From Candidatus Raymondbacteria bacterium RIFOXYA2_FULL_49_16 (lineage in GTDB: Bacteria > Fibrobacterota > OXYB2-FULL-49-7 > XYB2-FULL-49-35): a stretch of DNA of 64,000 nucleotides. Below the pieces are notes generated by a model, which saw nothing but the letters and a program-made list of their open reading frames with translations, did no database searches and was not told where the DNA came from. The translations under genes were made by a program, and so were the position numbers. How positions within the stretch are numbered: the first letter of the stretch is position 1; every line of letters begins with the position of its first letter. This document shows, one piece after another, positions 8,759 to 17,917 of this stretch. Location: contig MFYT01000002.1 in the NCBI GenBank assembly GCA_001789205.1, positions 1 to 64,000 on the forward strand. Reading direction: 5' to 3'.

Positions 8759-10393
8759 TTAAAAGAAAACTATATTCAACACGACCGTCAGCAACAGGAC
8801 AATGACGCCAAGAAGCGCCGGTCTTTTATACCATGCAAGAGTATCGTTCCGCGGTTTTGGCGTCAGTGAATATACAAGGCCGGCCAATTCTTCCTGCGGC
8901 CGTGGCTTTGTTACAAAGCTTATTATAATGGTAATGATAAACGCGGTTGTCCACGCATATATTGCCTGATAAAAACCCGACGCCATAGCGCTGTAATAGT
9001 GGATCACGCCAATTTTGGTCAGTACATGATGAATACCCGCCGCGGTTGTTCCGCAGACCAGTCCCCAGAATGCGCCATGACCAGTTGTACGTTTCCAAAA
9101 CATGCCCAAAAGGAATGTCGCGAACAGCGGCGCGTTAAAGAAGGAAAACAAGAGTTGGAGATAGTCCATGATGTTTTTAAACCCAAGGGCGATATATGCG
9201 GTGCCAATGCTGATAAGGACACCGGCAACCGTCGCCCCCCTTCCCATCCACAAAAGCTGCTGATCCGTGGCCTTTTTATTGATATAGGCTTGATAAATGT
9301 CGTATGTCCAGACTGTATTGAAGGCCGTCACATTGCCCGCCATTCCGGACATAAAACTGGCAAGCAGCGCGGTAAGGCCGACACCGAGCATGCCGTTCGG
9401 GAAATAGTAGTTGAGCATAACCGGCATTATCCGGTTATAATCCATCTCCCCGTTCGACAGGAAAAGCTCCCGGGGCAGCAGCGCAATGGCGATGATTCCC
9501 GGCAGAATTACGATGAATGGAAATACCGCCTTGGGAAAAGCCGCTATAATGGGCGTGCGCATGGCCGAATTCATGTCTTTTGCCGCAAGAGCGCGCTGGA
9601 CAACAAGAAAATCAGTACACCAGTAACCGAAAGACAGCACAAAACCAAGCCCCATGACCATGCCAAACCATTCAATACCCATGGGGTTGTTTGCGGCATT
9701 GCCAAGATTTGACCATGCATGAATACCGCCGGGCAACGCCTGTTCCATCCGCGCTGCAAGGGCCGGCCATCCACCGGCCTGATATACGCCGAGAATGCAT
9801 AGCGGCAGAAAACCAAGGACTATCAGAAAGAATTGCAGCACTTCGTTGTAAATTGAGGAAGTCAGGCCCCCGAGAAAGATATAGAGGAGGACCACAATGG
9901 CTGACATGAAAATACTAACATGGATTGACCAGCCGAGCATGAGTTGAAAAACGAGCGCGAGCGCGTACATGCTGATCCCTGAGGCGAGCACTGTCATAAC
10001 AGCGAAAGAAAGCGCGTTAAAGGCGCGGGTTTTTTCATCGAACCGCAGTTTGAGATATTCAGGAACCGACCGCGCGCGGCTTCCATAATAAAAAGGCATC
10101 ATAAAAATACCGACAAACACCATTGCGGGAATCGCCCCTACCCAATAGAAATGGCTGGTCAGCATGCCGTATTTCGCGCCGCTTGCGGCCATGCCCATGA
10201 CCTCGAGCGCGCCAAGGTTCGCTGATATGAACGCAAGGCCGGTGATCCATACGGGTAATCTTTTACCCGAAAGCAAAAAGTCGGTGCTCGTTTTCATTTG
10301 CTTGCGCAGGAAATACCCGATCCCAAGCACAAAAGTGAAATAAATGATAATCAGCGAATAATCAACGGCGTTAATGCGTATCAGCTGTTCCAT
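8759..10393 (-). CDS. Sodium:solute symporter (SSS family)
   Basis: About 544 residues with roughly 13-14 hydrophobic helices. The pattern is that of the SSS family: YFLRKQMKTSTDFLLSGKRLP near the start, GLTSSIYNEVLQFF in the middle and DIYQAYINKKATDQQLL in the later half. Members import sugars, amino acids or organic acids with sodium across the inner membrane. Here the surrounding exported degradative enzymes make a sugar or sugar-acid product the likely substrate, which the sequence cannot confirm. The ATG at 10393 is preferred to an upstream in-frame TTG at 10399. It lies 21 bases after the metallophosphoesterase gene, in the same transcription unit. Confidence 0.9.
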   Translation of the reverse strand: MEQLIRINAVDYSLIIIYFTFVLGIGYFLRKQMKTSTDFLLSGKRLPVWITGLAFISANLGALEVMGMAASGAKYGMLTSHFYWVGAIPAMVFVGIFMMPFYYGSRARSVPEYLKLRFDEKTRAFNALSFAVMTVLASGISMYALALVFQLMLGWSIHVSIFMSAIVVLLYIFLGGLTSSIYNEVLQFFLIVLGFLPLCILGVYQAGGWPALAARMEQALPGGIHAWSNLGNAANNPMGIEWFGMVMGLGFVLSFGYWCTDFLVVQRALAAKDMNSAMRTPIIAAFPKAVFPFIVILPGIIAIALLPRELFLSNGEMDYNRIMPVMLNYYFPNGMLGVGLTALLASFMSGMAGNVTAFNTVWTYDIYQAYINKKATDQQLLWMGRGATVAGVLISIGTAYIALGFKNIMDYLQLLFSFFNAPLFATFLLGMFWKRTTGHGAFWGLVCGTTAAGIHHVLTKIGVIHYYSAMASGFYQAIYAWTTAFIITIIISFVTKPRPQEELAGLVYSLTPKPRNDTLAWYKRPALLGVIVLLLTVVLNIVFF

Positions 10394-10414
10394 AATCAAT
10401 AAAGCCTTTCCATA

Positions 10415-11389
10415 TCAATGGTTTTTTCTTGGAATAGTCGTCATAGTAATGACCTTTCCATGCAGATCAAGTATCTTGACATTCATGCTTGACGAGGATA
10501 GTACAACCTCCATGAATCCGGAAACAGACCTGATAAAAACAGATGCCGGAATCCGACCGCTTACCGGGCGGACTTGCGACCCGCCTCCCGCGATGAAATA
10601 GTGCACATGGCCGTCCTTTGGTTTGATGTATTCCAGGTGATGGTCGTGACCGCAGAAATACGCGTCGACTCCCGTATGTTCAAACAACGCCGTAAAACGA
10701 AGCGGCATATGGGCGATTTCATCCGTATGAAGGCCGCTGGAAAACACTGGATGATGCCCAAAAACAATCTTCCATGCGCTTTTTGAGGCTGTTAAGGAGC
10801 TGTCAAGCCAGCGGATCTGGGCAAGCGTGTCCTGGCCTATGACGTCCTGATGTTCATTATCAGTGTAATATTCCTTCTGAAAGGGTGATGTGTCGAGAAA
10901 AAACAGGTCTGCGTCAGTGGAATCGTTGATTTTTTTATGCACCGAATAATAGCGGGCGGGCATGTTCCATCGTCTGCTTTTCTTTGAATAATCGATTTCC
11001 GCCTGAGGATTGCCTTTATAATCGTGGTTGCCAAGAACAGGATACCAGTCCACCAGGAGCGACGGGTGTCTGTACACATTCTCAAAAGTCGACAACCAAA
11101 GCGGGTCGTCAATACTGCGGACGCCATTGACCTGAAAATTATCGCCGCACGATACAATGAACATGGCCCTTGCCGCTTCCGCGATTTCACCCATGCGGTC
11201 TGCGACTTGTTGTTGATTAAAGTAACCGTTCCTACCCCAATCGCTTACGACAAGAAAGGCAAGACCTTCCGCTGTTCCGGCCGCTGGGATTGCCTGGGGC
11301 CTGACCTCTGGACGCCCTTGGGTATTTGTTTTTGCGCCAATGACAATGCACAATGCCAAACACGATACCACAGCGATGCGATATATCAT
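10415..11389 (-). CDS. Exported tartrate-resistant-type acid phosphatase (metallophosphoesterase)
   Basis: 324 residues: a signal peptide (MIYRIAVVSCLALCIVIGA) and a single metallophosphoesterase domain. The metal ligands are all visible: VSDWG, SCGDNFQ, VLGNHDY, FGHHPVF and CGHDHHLE. This pattern matches ACP5/tartrate-resistant purple acid phosphatases, which hydrolyse phosphate monoesters. Unlike its neighbours it has no T9SS tag, so it probably stays in the periplasm. The start codon overlaps the stop of the preceding gene (ATGA), implying translational coupling with the other metallophosphoesterase gene. A longer reading frame upstream exists, but the signal peptide begins here. Confidence 0.88.
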   Translation of the reverse strand: MIYRIAVVSCLALCIVIGAKTNTQGRPEVRPQAIPAAGTAEGLAFLVVSDWGRNGYFNQQQVADRMGEIAEAARAMFIVSCGDNFQVNGVRSIDDPLWLSTFENVYRHPSLLVDWYPVLGNHDYKGNPQAEIDYSKKSRRWNMPARYYSVHKKINDSTDADLFFLDTSPFQKEYYTDNEHQDVIGQDTLAQIRWLDSSLTASKSAWKIVFGHHPVFSSGLHTDEIAHMPLRFTALFEHTGVDAYFCGHDHHLEYIKPKDGHVHYFIAGGGSQVRPVSGRIPASVFIRSVSGFMEVVLSSSSMNVKILDLHGKVITMTTIPRKNH

Positions 11390-12981
11390 TTCGACAATAC
11401 CATCCTTTCTGAATATATTTTTCCATCCGCGTATATTTTGATTATATAGACTCCCGACGGACACCCCAGCGCGTTCCAGACTAAACCGTTCTTCAGTGTC
11501 CTGCCATTGGTCTGGATCTTATTAATCAAACGGCCATGAATATCGCATATCTCAAGCATTTGCGTGGTTCCTGGTATGGCGCCGTTCATACGAATAATCG
11601 TGCTTGGATTGAAAGGATTGGGATACGCGCTCAGATTGATTGCCGTGTTGTTTTTTTTGCCAAAAAGAGAAACGCTTGCAGGGTCATCTTTGATAATGGT
11701 AAAATAATCGGCGATAACGCCATCTTTATCCATGAATTTAACGTCCATCCTGTTGGTGTCAATATCAACAACTATGGCTCCAAACAACGGAAATAGGTTA
11801 ACAAGAACGCTCCCGAATATTGTCGCTACCCCATCCGGGCGGCCAGGCGCCTGCAGATAAACAGTGCCGTTGTGCGGACCTGTCTCTTTGTGATACGCGC
11901 CATCGCTGTCTTCTTTTCCATCGCCGCTGTCTTTGATTATCGGATTGCAGTAAAAAGTGTAGCATGAATCCATGAAATATGTCCGTGCATACGTATGGCA
12001 ATGCCCGCCAATGACCAAATCCACGCCGTAATTTTCCAATACGGGGACCGCGTAGTCCCGCATGCTTTTCCCAGCATCATTAAACGAATTATATGGCCAA
12101 TGGTGCCAAAAAGCAATGGTCCACTCTTTGGTATTTGCCTGAAGGTCATCCTGCAACCATTGGATTTGGGCATGATTTACCCCATCGGGGTTGTTATAAT
12201 ATGAATCCAGGCAAATAACATGCAGATTGTTGTAATCGAATGAATAGTAGGCTTCCGTACCAGATGCGACCCCTCCGGCTTCTCCATTGGTTGGAAATGT
12301 AAACATGTTGAAATAGGGATATATGCTGTCTGCCGGACCATTCTCGGTTTTATCTCTATTAGGCTCAAGTCCTGCATATTCCTCATGGTTCCCAAAGGTC
12401 AAATACGATGTTGTCTTTTTTAACAACCCGTCCCATATGTCAAAATAGACGCTTTGGTATTGGCCGTCATTACATCCATTTCCCGCGTTATCGCCAACTC
12501 GCAGCAAAAGATCCGTATACACCTGCGCCGTATAAGCATAATACGAATTCCGTGTATCCGTCAAAACAGCGTCCCCTTGTATTTGAGTGTCTCCAATGAT
12601 GCATATGCGCGTACGCGCTCTTGCGCCATCTGCCGGGGATGTGATGAAATAATACCCGGTGTCATTCCCCGCGACTATGGCCGAAAGGGAACCGATGGCG
12701 TAATAATATTTTGTGTTTGGGACAAGCCCGGTCAATATAATTTTATGTTCTGTTGACAATGCCGTATCACTGGCATAGCACACAAGATTCCCGGCCTCGG
12801 TCCCATATATAACGCGACTGTTTGACGCTTCGCCGGTACGCCACTTAACGCATATGCTGTTCTGGGTCACATTTTGCAAATATGGCTTTCGGACAACTGT
12901 TTGAGAATATAAAGGCACGCTTAATCCGGCAATAATAGCATATAGCATGATTAGCAATGAATAATATTTTTTTTGGTTCAT
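11386..12981 (-). CDS. Secreted purple acid phosphatase-like metallophosphoesterase with T9SS tag
   Basis: 531 residues: signal peptide, an FN3-like purple-acid-phosphatase N-domain (about 30-120, VRKPYLQNVTQNSICVKWRT), then a metallophosphoesterase domain with IIGDTQIQ, RVGDNAG, FGNHEEY, HHWPYNS and GGHCHTYAR. The last 85 residues are a T9SS tag (PNPFNPST). It probably removes phosphate from an extracellular substrate such as phosphorylated glycans or nucleotides. Its tag is much closer to those of the two beta-helix proteins (IYGRLIDKFKTNG-type middle) than to the esterase tags, suggesting tag exchange between neighbours. A GAGGGG-type ribosome site precedes the ATG, and its 3' end overlaps the next gene's start. 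Confidence 0.87.
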   Translation of the reverse strand: MNQKKYYSLLIMLYAIIAGLSVPLYSQTVVRKPYLQNVTQNSICVKWRTGEASNSRVIYGTEAGNLVCYASDTALSTEHKIILTGLVPNTKYYYAIGSLSAIVAGNDTGYYFITSPADGARARTRICIIGDTQIQGDAVLTDTRNSYYAYTAQVYTDLLLRVGDNAGNGCNDGQYQSVYFDIWDGLLKKTTSYLTFGNHEEYAGLEPNRDKTENGPADSIYPYFNMFTFPTNGEAGGVASGTEAYYSFDYNNLHVICLDSYYNNPDGVNHAQIQWLQDDLQANTKEWTIAFWHHWPYNSFNDAGKSMRDYAVPVLENYGVDLVIGGHCHTYARTYFMDSCYTFYCNPIIKDSGDGKEDSDGAYHKETGPHNGTVYLQAPGRPDGVATIFGSVLVNLFPLFGAIVVDIDTNRMDVKFMDKDGVIADYFTIIKDDPASVSLFGKKNNTAINLSAYPNPFNPSTIIRMNGAIPGTTQMLEICDIHGRLINKIQTNGRTLKNGLVWNALGCPSGVYIIKIYADGKIYSERMVLSK

Positions 12982-13015
12982 GCTTCCCCTCCCCCCTTCT
13001 GACGTCAGTAACAGC

Positions 13016-14605
13016 TTATTTCAATAATACAAGCCTTTCTGAAAAGACGTGAGCGCCACCATGAACGGTAATAATATATATTCCTGAAGGACGCCCCTGC
13101 GCATGCCAAATAAAACCGTTATTTAATGCCGCACCATTAGTTTTGAATTTATCGATCAGCCGTCCATATATATCGCTTATCTCCAAAGTATACTGCCTAT
13201 TAAATGCCGCCGTGTTCAGCGTAATGGTGGTCGCTGGGTTGAAAGGATTGGGATGTACAAGAATCCCTTCTTTTTTAATTTCCGGTAGACCGTTTTTTTC
13301 GGTTTTTGTCGGGTTAAACTCAAGCGGACCAATGTCGTACGCGCTTCCAAGCGGCCGCGAAAAACCACGCATATCAAAGGGGACGCCAGGTGTCACGCTA
13401 TCAGGAATTGTGCCATGGTCAATAGCCTGGCTTGTCGCGGAAATTGAAAGACTATTGAAAATGGCGTTGTAATCGCCGCTGTCCAACATGGCAATCTGCG
13501 GATCTGAAATGATTGCGCCATTTTCGGTATTCGGGTTATAAAACCCTGTCAGTATACGGACCCCTGCGTTATAATACAGATTATTGCCATGAAACACATT
13601 ACTTAATATCGCAGTGGTGCCGCTTAAAACCCGCGGCATGTCGCCATTGGTATTATTAAATATATTATTGAAAATATAGACATTGGTGTTTCCGCCACTT
13701 GATCCGGACCCATAGGCGGTCCTCGCGCTTATGAGATCGTTTGTTACGCAATTATAAATAAGATTATTATAAATATAAGCCCCATTCACGTTGACTATAC
13801 CTATTGCGCTGGTAGTTGAAGCAATGATGATGTTGTTCCTCGCTATCTGATTGATACCCTCGTATTCCTCCCCTGCCGCGACAATATACTCAAGAGAGGA
13901 ATATCCTCCAAGTTGGATCGCCTGATCAGCCGTTGGACTGTTATGATTAAGAAAAATATTGTTCTCTATGAGTATGTCCCTGCTTCCCGCCTTGGCGTTA
14001 AAATACTGGCGGGCGGGTTGCGTTGTCCAACGGAACAGGTTTCCTCTGACAAGTCCATTTTTGACATCAATCCAGTCGCATGTTTCCTGCGGTCCGTTGC
14101 CAGCGGCCCTCAGGCCTGGATCGTGCAGGTCGCACCCTATAAGGCTGATATTCCTGGCACGGCTGACTTTGATGCAATCAGCCTCAAGAGGGGCATGGTG
14201 AACGTGGCAGTTTTTAATGGTGATGTAATTCGCGATGAAGCTCCCGTTGTTCTCAATGCGGATCAGCCCTGAAGTCGCTGTTATATTCGGGCCGCGCACT
14301 TCAAAACCATCGAGGACCACGCCCTGGGCCCCGATAAAATGACAATTGCCGCCGGTAATGACCTGCGCCCCATGAAGGACCTTTGATTTGATGACAAGAG
14401 GATTTAAAGAATCATACTGTTTTGTGATCTCAAAACCCTGGTATATGCCGGAATCGCACAAAAGAGTGTCGCCGCTCATCAGAGTATCAACCGCGGCCGT
14501 AATGTTCCTGAATTGCGGCAGAATGACTGTTTTACCCATACCCTGTGCGCATATGACCAATATCAACACAATTATCACTTTCAGTGTGATTGAGGACTCT
14601 CTCAT
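13016..14605 (-). CDS. Secreted right-handed beta-helix protein with T9SS tag (paralogue of 2377-3945)
   Basis: 529 residues: a hydrophobic signal segment (about 5-23), then an N-terminal DTLMSGDTLLCDSGIYQGFE and repeated beta-helix coils (IKNCHVHHAPLEADCIK, IENNIFLNHN, ARNNIIIAS). The T9SS tag carries HPNPFNPATT and ends LLK. Matching length and sequence show it is a duplicate of the protein at 2377-3945, with differences spread throughout, so not a recent copy. The start at 14605 has a strong AAGGAG seven bases upstream; the longer in-frame extension to 14641 has none. A GC-rich hairpin separates it from the upstream transglutaminase-like gene. The exact lyase, hydrolase or esterase activity cannot be read from the sequence. 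Confidence 0.85.
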   Translation of the reverse strand: MRESSITLKVIIVLILVICAQGMGKTVILPQFRNITAAVDTLMSGDTLLCDSGIYQGFEITKQYDSLNPLVIKSKVLHGAQVITGGNCHFIGAQGVVLDGFEVRGPNITATSGLIRIENNGSFIANYITIKNCHVHHAPLEADCIKVSRARNISLIGCDLHDPGLRAAGNGPQETCDWIDVKNGLVRGNLFRWTTQPARQYFNAKAGSRDILIENNIFLNHNSPTADQAIQLGGYSSLEYIVAAGEEYEGINQIARNNIIIASTTSAIGIVNVNGAYIYNNLIYNCVTNDLISARTAYGSGSSGGNTNVYIFNNIFNNTNGDMPRVLSGTTAILSNVFHGNNLYYNAGVRILTGFYNPNTENGAIISDPQIAMLDSGDYNAIFNSLSISATSQAIDHGTIPDSVTPGVPFDMRGFSRPLGSAYDIGPLEFNPTKTEKNGLPEIKKEGILVHPNPFNPATTITLNTAAFNRQYTLEISDIYGRLIDKFKTNGAALNNGFIWHAQGRPSGIYIITVHGGAHVFSERLVLLK

Positions 14606-14648
14606 GGTGTTCTCCTTTTTTGATGCATCGGCCGCGGACAAAAGGGGT

Positions 14649-14681
14649 GGCGCGCAAGGAAAAGAATTTCCCTTGCGCGCC
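14649..14681 (-). terminator. GC-rich hairpin terminator after the transglutaminase-like gene
   Basis: Two perfect 11-base arms (GGCGCGCAAGG and CCTTGCGCGCC) enclose an 11-base loop. On the minus-strand transcript a C-run precedes the stem, and CCACCCCTTTT follows it, as in an intrinsic terminator or attenuator. A near-identical hairpin occurs at 30155-30187 in the same relative position. Confidence 0.65.
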
Positions 14682-14694
14682 GGGGGGTATTCGC

Positions 14695-17694
14695 TTATTT
14701 CATCAGAACAATGCGTTTACATATGCTCTTATCTTTGGCAATAATTTTAACCAGATACACGCCGCTTGCGCTGCGCCCGGCATCCCAGAAATAGCTCCTG
14801 GTATCTGAAAAGGATCGTCCCGAATTTGGAGAAAGCATTGCCACACGCTTGCCATCAATACTCAGTATTTCCACGATTATATTCTGATTGGCCCCGCAGC
14901 CCTGGACCATTATTTCCGTGCTTGGGTTAAAAGGATTGGGCCGTGCGGATAGGGAAAGAAGATCAGCACCGGGTAAAACATTCCGGTCAACGGACGCGGA
15001 ACTGTATTCAACAGCCAGATATGGCTTATTGGCGCCCTCAAATGTCTGGACCTGCGGATTTCTCCACGTCAATCCTTCCTTGCCGGAAAATATCATTCCA
15101 AAGTTCTGAACAGGATTGTTCACCCAACTCTGGACAAACGACGTGATGTCCCAGGTGAAATATCCCGCGGCGGCCAATGTCTGCGTACCCGCGGAAGTCG
15201 CGGCATAATCCGTACCTGCAAGCGGTCCGTGGGAACTTCCCCAAACAACACTGGGCAGCCTGTTGTTGAAATTCGCCTCGCCATCAACATCGCATGAGGT
15301 TCCTGCCTGCCAATCAACCAGTATTTTAAAGACATCGGTTTCAGCACCCGACTGGGGGCTGAAGCAATAAATGGACACACTGGCCGAAGCAATGGTCACG
15401 CTTGACGGAATTGAAGACAGATTGAATTTCAAAAGGTATTCCATCTCATCAATATCGTTCATGGGTTTGATATTGGCATAGCTGCAGCTTCCATTGTTCT
15501 GGGTTTTATTATTGGGGTCAAGATCGGTGTCTACCCCGGTCCTGATTGTGTCGACGACAGAGGTGGTCGTGCTCGCCGAAACCACATTGGAAATCAACGA
15601 TGCGTTGTTTGTTTCATCCAGGACCTTGACTGAAAAGTAATATGCGGCCCCGCCGGTGAGATTCTGCACAGTGAAAGTTTCCGTTGAACCGGGCGCTCCT
15701 GGCGCGGGTTCTCCGCCAGCCTGCGTGGCGGATGACCAATTACCCTCAGTAATTGCTGATGTTGAATACCTGACGTCGTAACTGGTGGCCGTACCCGTAC
15801 TGCCGTCATCGCCAGTTGCGGTCCAGGTGAGGGAGACAGTATGCACGCCTGCGGCAGTGACGGCAAGGTTTGTAATAGCGTCTGGAACAACAGAATCGGG
15901 CGGCAGGTCTGACGCCACTTCCATTTTCACCCAGCGGTTCTTTGTCAGGCCAGTGGCGTCAATAGTGAAGGAGGCGTATGCGTTTGCGCCAAAATCCGCT
16001 GCGCTGATAGTAGCGGTTTTCAGTGTTTCACTGGTGGCTGTATAATAATCATATGTGATTTTCAAATCAGGCTGTTCAGCCGGGCCGCCGTTATCAACGG
16101 TATAGTAACAACGTACTGTCGTATTGGCTTTCTGGCCCCATCCGCTCAGTCTGTTGACCTGAACGCAGGCTTTATTGCTCGCTGCGGGCAGCGCGTATTT
16201 GACCAAATTCATGTTTTGAGCGCCATGATTAATTTTATTAAAAAAACCAAGAACATCCCCCTCGCTGGTAAGGGCTTGTGTCAAGGATCCAGCGCTATTA
16301 CCAACCTTTATATCAAATACATCGCCTGTGCTGGCAGGAACAGTGCGCCGATACCTGGCATTGGCGCTTATTGCCGTGAATTCGCCATTCGCGGGTGCAT
16401 TAAATTCAAGGGTAGCACCGAAATCCGGGGTGCCGTAATAAGTAAGCTCCTGGGTCTGATCGTATTTATAAAGCCTGATCGCATTGGCGCCTGCGGCCAA
16501 CTTTGGGAAGGTGCCTGGATTATACATGAAAATGGTTTCAAATTTGAGCATGTTCAATGAAGCGCCTGAACCGAGTGTGAATTTTACGAGAAAATCGTAT
16601 TTCCCTTTTGCCTGCGATATTTCTCCTGCTGTTATGTTTGTCCACGTATTTCCCAGATCAGTTGAAATAGCGGCGCTGGCTGTTCCTGTATGCGATTCGC
16701 TCAGAAGAAACCGGGAAATGAGATAGGGGCACCTGACCGCGAATATGGCATATCCCCCAGAGGCGGCCTGCAGGCCATTCTCATTCTGCGTTATTCCCGA
16801 CTCTTCGTAGACTCCATCCTTATAATCCGTGGACGGAGAAGCAAGGCAAGGTTGATACGCCATGATACCTTCGCCCCAGGCGGTTTTGCCATTTGCCTGC
16901 CAAAGAGTCCAGCTGGTCCCGGTAATGACATTGGCCTGGTTCTCGATCTCCCAAAGGCGCGTGATGGATTCGCCCTGGCGCAGGGTAAAACTCATGTCAT
17001 GCCCCTGCTGAAAACAATCATGGTAGGTGTACATGGAAGACAGGCTGCCGGCAATCCTGGTCCCAATACCCGGGTCCTGATCAAAGAAATAATTGACCGT
17101 ATTTTTTGACGTTTGTGCGTTGGGCAATGCCATATATGTGCTTGCATTGTTTCCAATCCAATCAACACTATAAACCGAACCCGAAGCGTCCGCACCCCAT
17201 CCACCGAGATTGTAATCAAAATAGTGCCAGGAACTGTTATAATAGACCTCCGCAATCGAATGGCCGGTAATGGCCCATCGCCGCGCTTCGTACCCGAACC
17301 CCTCGCAGAGCCCCTCCATCATGGCCGAGGCCCAACCGCAGTAACCCACGCCATATACGTTTAAAAATTTTATGGCATCCCATACTCCGTCATTTTCAGC
17401 CCCAGTTGCAGTGATCGGTTCAAAAGGATTGGCGTCGCCTCCATGGAAATAATAGGTATGGTTCATATCGCCATAATCTTGCCTGCGACCATCAAAAAAG
17501 GTGTCATGGAGCTTTTTAAGCAACGCATCGTTCGATAATCCCGCAAATACTGGATCGCTCTTGAGCGCTTCAAAATCATACATATTAACCCGATGCGGTG
17601 AAACAAGCCATGGGCTTTGAAATTTTGCATATAATATTGAAAAGCCTGCAAGAATAACAAATGCCATCAATAGTGTCTTTCTCCAATGTGTCAT
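14695..17694 (-). CDS. Secreted transglutaminase-like, FN3 and DNRLRE-domain protein with T9SS tag
   Basis: 999 residues. After a signal peptide comes a transglutaminase-like fold with GYCGWASAMM (Cys near 119), GHSIAEVYY and FDYNLGGWG supplying a Cys-His-Asp triad. Beta-rich domains fill the middle. A fibronectin type III module (about 615-710, TNLAVTAAGVHTVSLTWTA) precedes a DNRLRE-type domain (about 730-890, LLKFNLSSIPSSVTIASASV) and a T9SS tag with ARPNPFNPST. Such proteins are surface or secreted; the triad could hydrolyse peptide or amide bonds or crosslink, and the role in glycan breakdown is unknown. It is the first gene of its transcription unit: promoter, operator and paired palindromes lie upstream and a GC hairpin directly follows. 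The ribosome site is AGAGGAG. Confidence 0.8.
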   Translation of the reverse strand: MTHWRKTLLMAFVILAGFSILYAKFQSPWLVSPHRVNMYDFEALKSDPVFAGLSNDALLKKLHDTFFDGRRQDYGDMNHTYYFHGGDANPFEPITATGAENDGVWDAIKFLNVYGVGYCGWASAMMEGLCEGFGYEARRWAITGHSIAEVYYNSSWHYFDYNLGGWGADASGSVYSVDWIGNNASTYMALPNAQTSKNTVNYFFDQDPGIGTRIAGSLSSMYTYHDCFQQGHDMSFTLRQGESITRLWEIENQANVITGTSWTLWQANGKTAWGEGIMAYQPCLASPSTDYKDGVYEESGITQNENGLQAASGGYAIFAVRCPYLISRFLLSESHTGTASAAISTDLGNTWTNITAGEISQAKGKYDFLVKFTLGSGASLNMLKFETIFMYNPGTFPKLAAGANAIRLYKYDQTQELTYYGTPDFGATLEFNAPANGEFTAISANARYRRTVPASTGDVFDIKVGNSAGSLTQALTSEGDVLGFFNKINHGAQNMNLVKYALPAASNKACVQVNRLSGWGQKANTTVRCYYTVDNGGPAEQPDLKITYDYYTATSETLKTATISAADFGANAYASFTIDATGLTKNRWVKMEVASDLPPDSVVPDAITNLAVTAAGVHTVSLTWTATGDDGSTGTATSYDVRYSTSAITEGNWSSATQAGGEPAPGAPGSTETFTVQNLTGGAAYYFSVKVLDETNNASLISNVVSASTTTSVVDTIRTGVDTDLDPNNKTQNNGSCSYANIKPMNDIDEMEYLLKFNLSSIPSSVTIASASVSIYCFSPQSGAETDVFKILVDWQAGTSCDVDGEANFNNRLPSVVWGSSHGPLAGTDYAATSAGTQTLAAAGYFTWDITSFVQSWVNNPVQNFGMIFSGKEGLTWRNPQVQTFEGANKPYLAVEYSSASVDRNVLPGADLLSLSARPNPFNPSTEIMVQGCGANQNIIVEILSIDGKRVAMLSPNSGRSFSDTRSYFWDAGRSASGVYLVKIIAKDKSICKRIVLMK

Positions 17695-17710
17695 AATCTA
17701 CTCCTCTTTT

Positions 17711-17753
17711 TAGTTAGGTATTTAACTAGAATTTTAGTTAACCGATTTAACTG
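17711..17753. promoter_or_regulatory. Two tandem palindromes in the 5' leader of the transglutaminase-like gene
   Basis: TAGTTAGGTATTTAACTA is followed about 24 bases on by TAGTTAACCGATTTAACT, two imperfect copies of TAGTTA-N4/5-TTTAACT. They lie between the predicted transcription start (about 17775) and the ribosome site, so they could act as a repressor operator or as RNA stem-loops in the leader. Confidence 0.5.
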
Positions 17754-17781
17754 GTTGTCCCCCTGTTTTTCTTACTAAACT

Positions 17782-17810
17782 AATATATCACCAGATAAAA
17801 CGCAATACAA
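17782..17810 (-). promoter_or_regulatory. Sigma70-type promoter of the transglutaminase-like gene
   Basis: On the minus strand TTGTAT is followed after 17 bases by TATATT. The whole block, including the spacer, is nearly identical to the promoter at 35486-35514, and the distance to the upstream operator is the same in both. Confidence 0.7.
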
Positions 17811-17842
17811 CCACTTAGATGAAGTTTTAATAGAAAAAAATG

Positions 17843-17876
17843 AATAAAAATGCGGTTTTTCTGGCGGAAAAACGGT
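17843..17876 (-). promoter_or_regulatory. Direct-repeat operator, copy A
   Basis: Half-sites GCGGT and ACGGT, each preceded by an A-run, recur with a period of exactly 20 bases. The site lies 42 bases upstream of the -35 box. Copies occur at 35548-35580 and 32568-32601. Two helical turns between direct half-sites is what AraC-family activators use. Confidence 0.65.
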
Positions 17877-17917
17877 AAAAATGGCGCAAAGCACTAAAAT
17901 TACACCAAGTATTCGAA

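Noticed and set aside
8999-9712. 237-codon plus-strand frame opposite the symporter
   Set aside because: It lies wholly within a clear membrane-transporter gene; its product is low-complexity, charged and unlike any family.
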